This document shows positions 13,379 to 15,625 of a stretch of DNA of 15,625 bases, piece by piece. Source of the DNA: an uncultured Veillonella sp. (GTDB lineage Bacteria > Bacillota > Negativicutes > Veillonellales > Veillonellaceae); the NCBI GenBank assembly GCA_934202215.1, contig CAKPXR010000033.1, positions 1 through 15,625 of the forward strand, given 5' to 3'. The stretch's first letter is position 1. Every line of letters starts with the position of its first letter. The position numbers and the translations under genes are program-made. Under the pieces are notes generated by a model. That model did no database searches. It saw only the letters and a program-made list of their open reading frames with translations, and was not told the origin of the DNA.

Positions 13379-14278
13379 TTATTTTCTATAACCAAGTTCA
13401 GATAACATGCCAGATTTATTGCGCCAATCCTTTTTAACCTTAACCCAAAGGTCTAAGTATACCTTTGTAGCCAATAATTTTTGAATATCTACACGCGCTT
13501 CAGCACCGAGTTGTTTTAACAAGGCCCCTTTTTTACCGATGATGATGCCCTTTTGAGAGTCTCGTTCACAGTAGATAGTAGCGCGGATATAGGTTGTACC
13601 ATCATCACGGGTTTTCATTTCATCTACATCTACAGCGATAGCATGAGGAATTTCATCCCTTGTAGCCAATAAGATTTTTTCGCGCACAATATCGGAGATG
13701 ATTAAACGTTCTGGTTGATCCGTAATCATATCTTCTGGGAAGTATTGCGGACCTTCAGGTAATGTTTCCTCTAATACCTTAAGAACTTCAGTTAAGTTCT
13801 CTTTATCTTTAGCAGAAATAGGAATGACCCCTGCAAATGGATATGCATCTTGATAAGAAACAATGGCTTCTAAAAGCTCTTCTTTTTTGAGAGTATCAAT
13901 CTTGTTAACTACTAAGAATACAGGAACCTTTACACGTTTCAATTGTTCAATAATGAAGTTATCCCCAGGGCCGCGCTTTTCATTACCTGCTACTACAAAT
14001 AAAACAGCTTCTGTTTCTTTTAAGGACTCAATGGCAGCATCTACCATAAATTCACCTAATTTATGTTTTGGCTTATGTACACCTGGTGTATCCATGAAAA
14101 CAATTTGTTTTGCTTCATCTGTATATACACAGATAATACGGTTACGCGTTGTTTGAGCCTTATCGGATACGATAGCGATTTTGTCGCCAATAAGGGCATT
14201 AATTAATGTAGATTTACCAACATTAGGGCGTCCTACAACGGCCACAAAGCCAGATTTAAAATGTTCGTTCTTATTCAT
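13379..14278 (-). CDS. era: GTPase Era
   Basis: Era is an essential GTPase that binds the 3' end of 16S rRNA and helps 30S assembly. The 299-residue product has G1 GRPNVGKST (16-24), the TTRNR switch region (43-47), G3 DTPG (63-66), G4 NKID (125-128), G5 SAK (155-157) and a C-terminal KH domain with GIIIGKKG (244-251) followed by a typical [16 protein letters not shown] end. Length matches the family. Longer in-frame starts exist up to 14308, but the ATG at 14278 gives the family-like N-terminus and overlaps the ybeY stop by eight bases (ATGAATAA); GGAGG lies 12 bases before it, somewhat far, in keeping with coupling to ybeY translation. Confidence 0.97.
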   Translation of the reverse strand: MNKNEHFKSGFVAVVGRPNVGKSTLINALIGDKIAIVSDKAQTTRNRIICVYTDEAKQIVFMDTPGVHKPKHKLGEFMVDAAIESLKETEAVLFVVAGNEKRGPGDNFIIEQLKRVKVPVFLVVNKIDTLKKEELLEAIVSYQDAYPFAGVIPISAKDKENLTEVLKVLEETLPEGPQYFPEDMITDQPERLIISDIVREKILLATRDEIPHAIAVDVDEMKTRDDGTTYIRATIYCERDSQKGIIIGKKGALLKQLGAEARVDIQKLLATKVYLDLWVKVKKDWRNKSGMLSELGYRK

Positions 14279-14747
14279 TGTATGGTGCATCCTCCCGCAC
14301 ATAACCAAGATTACCTAAGATAAATTCCTCTTCAGTACGCATCTCTTTTTTATCTTCGTCACTCATATGGTCATAACCTAAAATATGTAAGCAGCTGTGA
14401 GTCGTTAAATACGCTAATTCTCGTTCAAAGCTATGTCCATATTCAATAGCCTGTTCACGAGTACGCTCTAAAGAAATAATCATATCCCCCAGTAAGTGAT
14501 GTTCCTCTTCACTACCTTCGTAATCATCCCCTTCATTTAGAGCAAAGGACAATACATCGGTTGGTCTATCGATACCGCGATATTCCTTATTGAGCTCGTG
14601 AATTTTTGCATTATCGCAGAGTAAAATACTCATTTCATCTTCTTCAAGACCATATACGCGACTCACTTCATCACAGACCTTGCGTATAACGGCCTCAATA
14701 TTGGAATCCTCTTGAATTCCTTCATCATAGCTAATATTTATATACAT
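14271..14747 (-). CDS. ybeY: Endoribonuclease YbeY (rRNA maturation factor)
   Basis: YbeY is a zinc-dependent RNase involved in 16S rRNA 3'-end maturation and ribosome quality control. The 158-residue protein carries the UPF0054 signature [11 protein letters not shown] with zinc ligands H117, H121 and H127, and the upstream conserved block [18 protein letters not shown] (53-70). Length is normal. AAAGGA lies five bases before the ATG, inside the phoH stop region; the gap to phoH is two bases, and the 3' end overlaps era. The phoH-ybeY-era order is conserved in many bacteria and groups three factors tied to RNA or ribosome maturation. Confidence 0.97.
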   Translation of the reverse strand: MYINISYDEGIQEDSNIEAVIRKVCDEVSRVYGLEEDEMSILLCDNAKIHELNKEYRGIDRPTDVLSFALNEGDDYEGSEEEHHLLGDMIISLERTREQAIEYGHSFERELAYLTTHSCLHILGYDHMSDEDKKEMRTEEEFILGNLGYVREDAPYNE

Positions 14748-14749
14748 GC

Positions 14750-15625
14750 TTATCCTTTCGCTATATTCTCTTTGGATACTGCGTTAGATTCTGCAGTCTC
14801 ACCAGCTAACTTACGTTCGTGATATGCATCGTAAGCTTTTACAATGCGACCTACTAAATCATGACGGACAACGTCTTGATCGCTAAAGTAAACCATATTA
14901 ATACCAGGTACATGACGCAATACCTTTTCAGCCTCGCCGAGACCAGACACAACACGTGGTGGCAAGTCAATTTGCGTCTTATCGCCGTTGACTACCATTT
15001 TAGAGTTATTACCTAAACGGGTTAAGAACATTTTCATCTGCTCAGCCGTCGTATTTTGTGCTTCATCAAGAATAACGAAAGCATTTTCTAATGTACGACC
15101 ACGCATGTATGCTAGTGGTGCTACCTCGATAGTACCGCGTTCCATAAAGCGTTGTACTTGCTCGATACCAAACATTTCATGTAATGCATCATACAGAGGT
15201 CTCAAATACGGATCTACTTTGTCTTGTAATTCACCAGGTAAGAAGCCTAATCGTTCACCAGCCTCTACAGCAGGGCGAGTCAAAATAATTTTATCTACAT
15301 TGCGGTTTTTTAAATAAAATGCAGCTAAAGCTACAGCTAGGAAAGTTTTACCTGTACCAGCAGGGCCAATACCAAAGGTAATGGTATTTTTACGAATACT
15401 ATCTACATAGTATTTTTGACCTTCCGTTTTAGGCGTAATATTTTTACCCCGCATGTTAACGGATAAGGTATCTTCAAACATAGTATGTACAGCATCAGCT
15501 TTGCCATTAGCAACAAGTTTTGTGGCAATACGAACTTGGGACTCAGTGATAGTACTGCCTTCACGGTATAAGAACACAAGTTCTTCTAGCGTGCGATACA
15601 AGGCCTCTACTTGTTTTTCATCGCC
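14750..15625 (-). CDS. phoH: PhoH family protein (5' end outside the window)
   Basis: PhoH-like (YbeZ) proteins are P-loop ATPases thought to act in RNA metabolism, often together with YbeY. The reading frame is open to the window edge: the last visible codons encode GDEKQVEAL before [14 protein letters not shown], which matches the normal internal PhoH sequence, so the true start lies beyond 15625; a TTG at 15601 is not the start. Of 291 visible residues, Walker A is GPAGTGKT at 87-94 and Walker B is FVILDEAQ at 183-190, with the family blocks [17 protein letters not shown] (115-131) and [12 protein letters not shown]. Full-length relatives have about 310-330 residues, so only a few dozen N-terminal residues are probably missing. 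It is followed after two bases by ybeY. Confidence 0.95.
   Translation of the reverse strand, partial: GDEKQVEALYRTLEELVFLYREGSTITESQVRIATKLVANGKADAVHTMFEDTLSVNMRGKNITPKTEGQKYYVDSIRKNTITFGIGPAGTGKTFLAVALAAFYLKNRNVDKIILTRPAVEAGERLGFLPGELQDKVDPYLRPLYDALHEMFGIEQVQRFMERGTIEVAPLAYMRGRTLENAFVILDEAQNTTAEQMKMFLTRLGNNSKMVVNGDKTQIDLPPRVVSGLGEAEKVLRHVPGINMVYFSDQDVVRHDLVGRIVKAYDAYHERKLAGETAESNAVSKENIAKG

Noticed and set aside
15599..15601. TTG at 15601 as the phoH start
   Set aside because: The frame continues upstream to the window edge with typical PhoH residues (GDEKQVEA), so the gene is truncated by the window rather than started here.
1..15625. CRISPR array, IS element, prophage or tRNA gene
   Set aside because: No regularly spaced repeats, transposase or integrase reading frame, or tRNA cloverleaf was recognised on either strand.

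Overview
The window looks like chromosomal DNA of a low-GC member of the Firmicutes/Negativicutes, most likely Veillonella or a close relative. This rests on the gene order, the AT-rich base composition, the T-box control of glyQS and general protein similarity; I could not run a database search. Every gene I can support lies on the minus strand, so transcription runs from high to low coordinates. No tRNA, rRNA, CRISPR array or insertion sequence was seen.

High-coordinate end (15625 to about 11260): a conserved housekeeping run of phoH (cut by the window edge), ybeY, era, a CNNM/CorC-type membrane protein and recO, tightly packed with overlaps or very short gaps and closed by a strong terminator after recO. 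The Firmicutes order phoH-ybeY-(dgkA-cdd)-era-recO-glyQ-glyS is recognisable, but dgkA and cdd are absent, a CNNM gene sits between era and recO, and recO is separated from glyQS.

Middle (about 11240 to 6330): roughly 5 kb of accessory DNA inserted between recO and glyQS. It holds an unrecognised 173-residue protein, then a probable two-gene membrane carrier (a DUF3100-like protein plus a small 153-residue partner) followed by an AbgB/PM20D2-type M20 amidohydrolase, and then three small, very AT-rich genes encoding membrane proteins of unknown role. The carrier promoter is near consensus and overlaps a perfect 10+10 bp inverted repeat. The gap between carrier and amidohydrolase contains nested inverted repeats, a TATAAT box and a terminator-like hairpin placed directly before the amidohydrolase ribosome binding site. 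This module (carrier plus hydrolase, resembling AbgT/AbgB in concept) is the best candidate for a little-described system here.

Low-coordinate part (6320 to 1): a glycine T-box riboswitch (specifier GGC) controls glyQ-glyS, the two-subunit glycyl-tRNA synthetase. Then come a MarR-family regulator, rplS (ribosomal protein L19) with a possible structured leader, rbgA (ylqF, 50S assembly GTPase), rnhB (RNase HII) and the first codons of a YraN/UPF0102 gene. rplS-rbgA-rnhB is the Bacillus-like order. Together the conserved genes serve translation and ribosome maturation (glyQS, L19, RbgA, Era, YbeY, possibly PhoH) and DNA maintenance (RecO, RNase HII).
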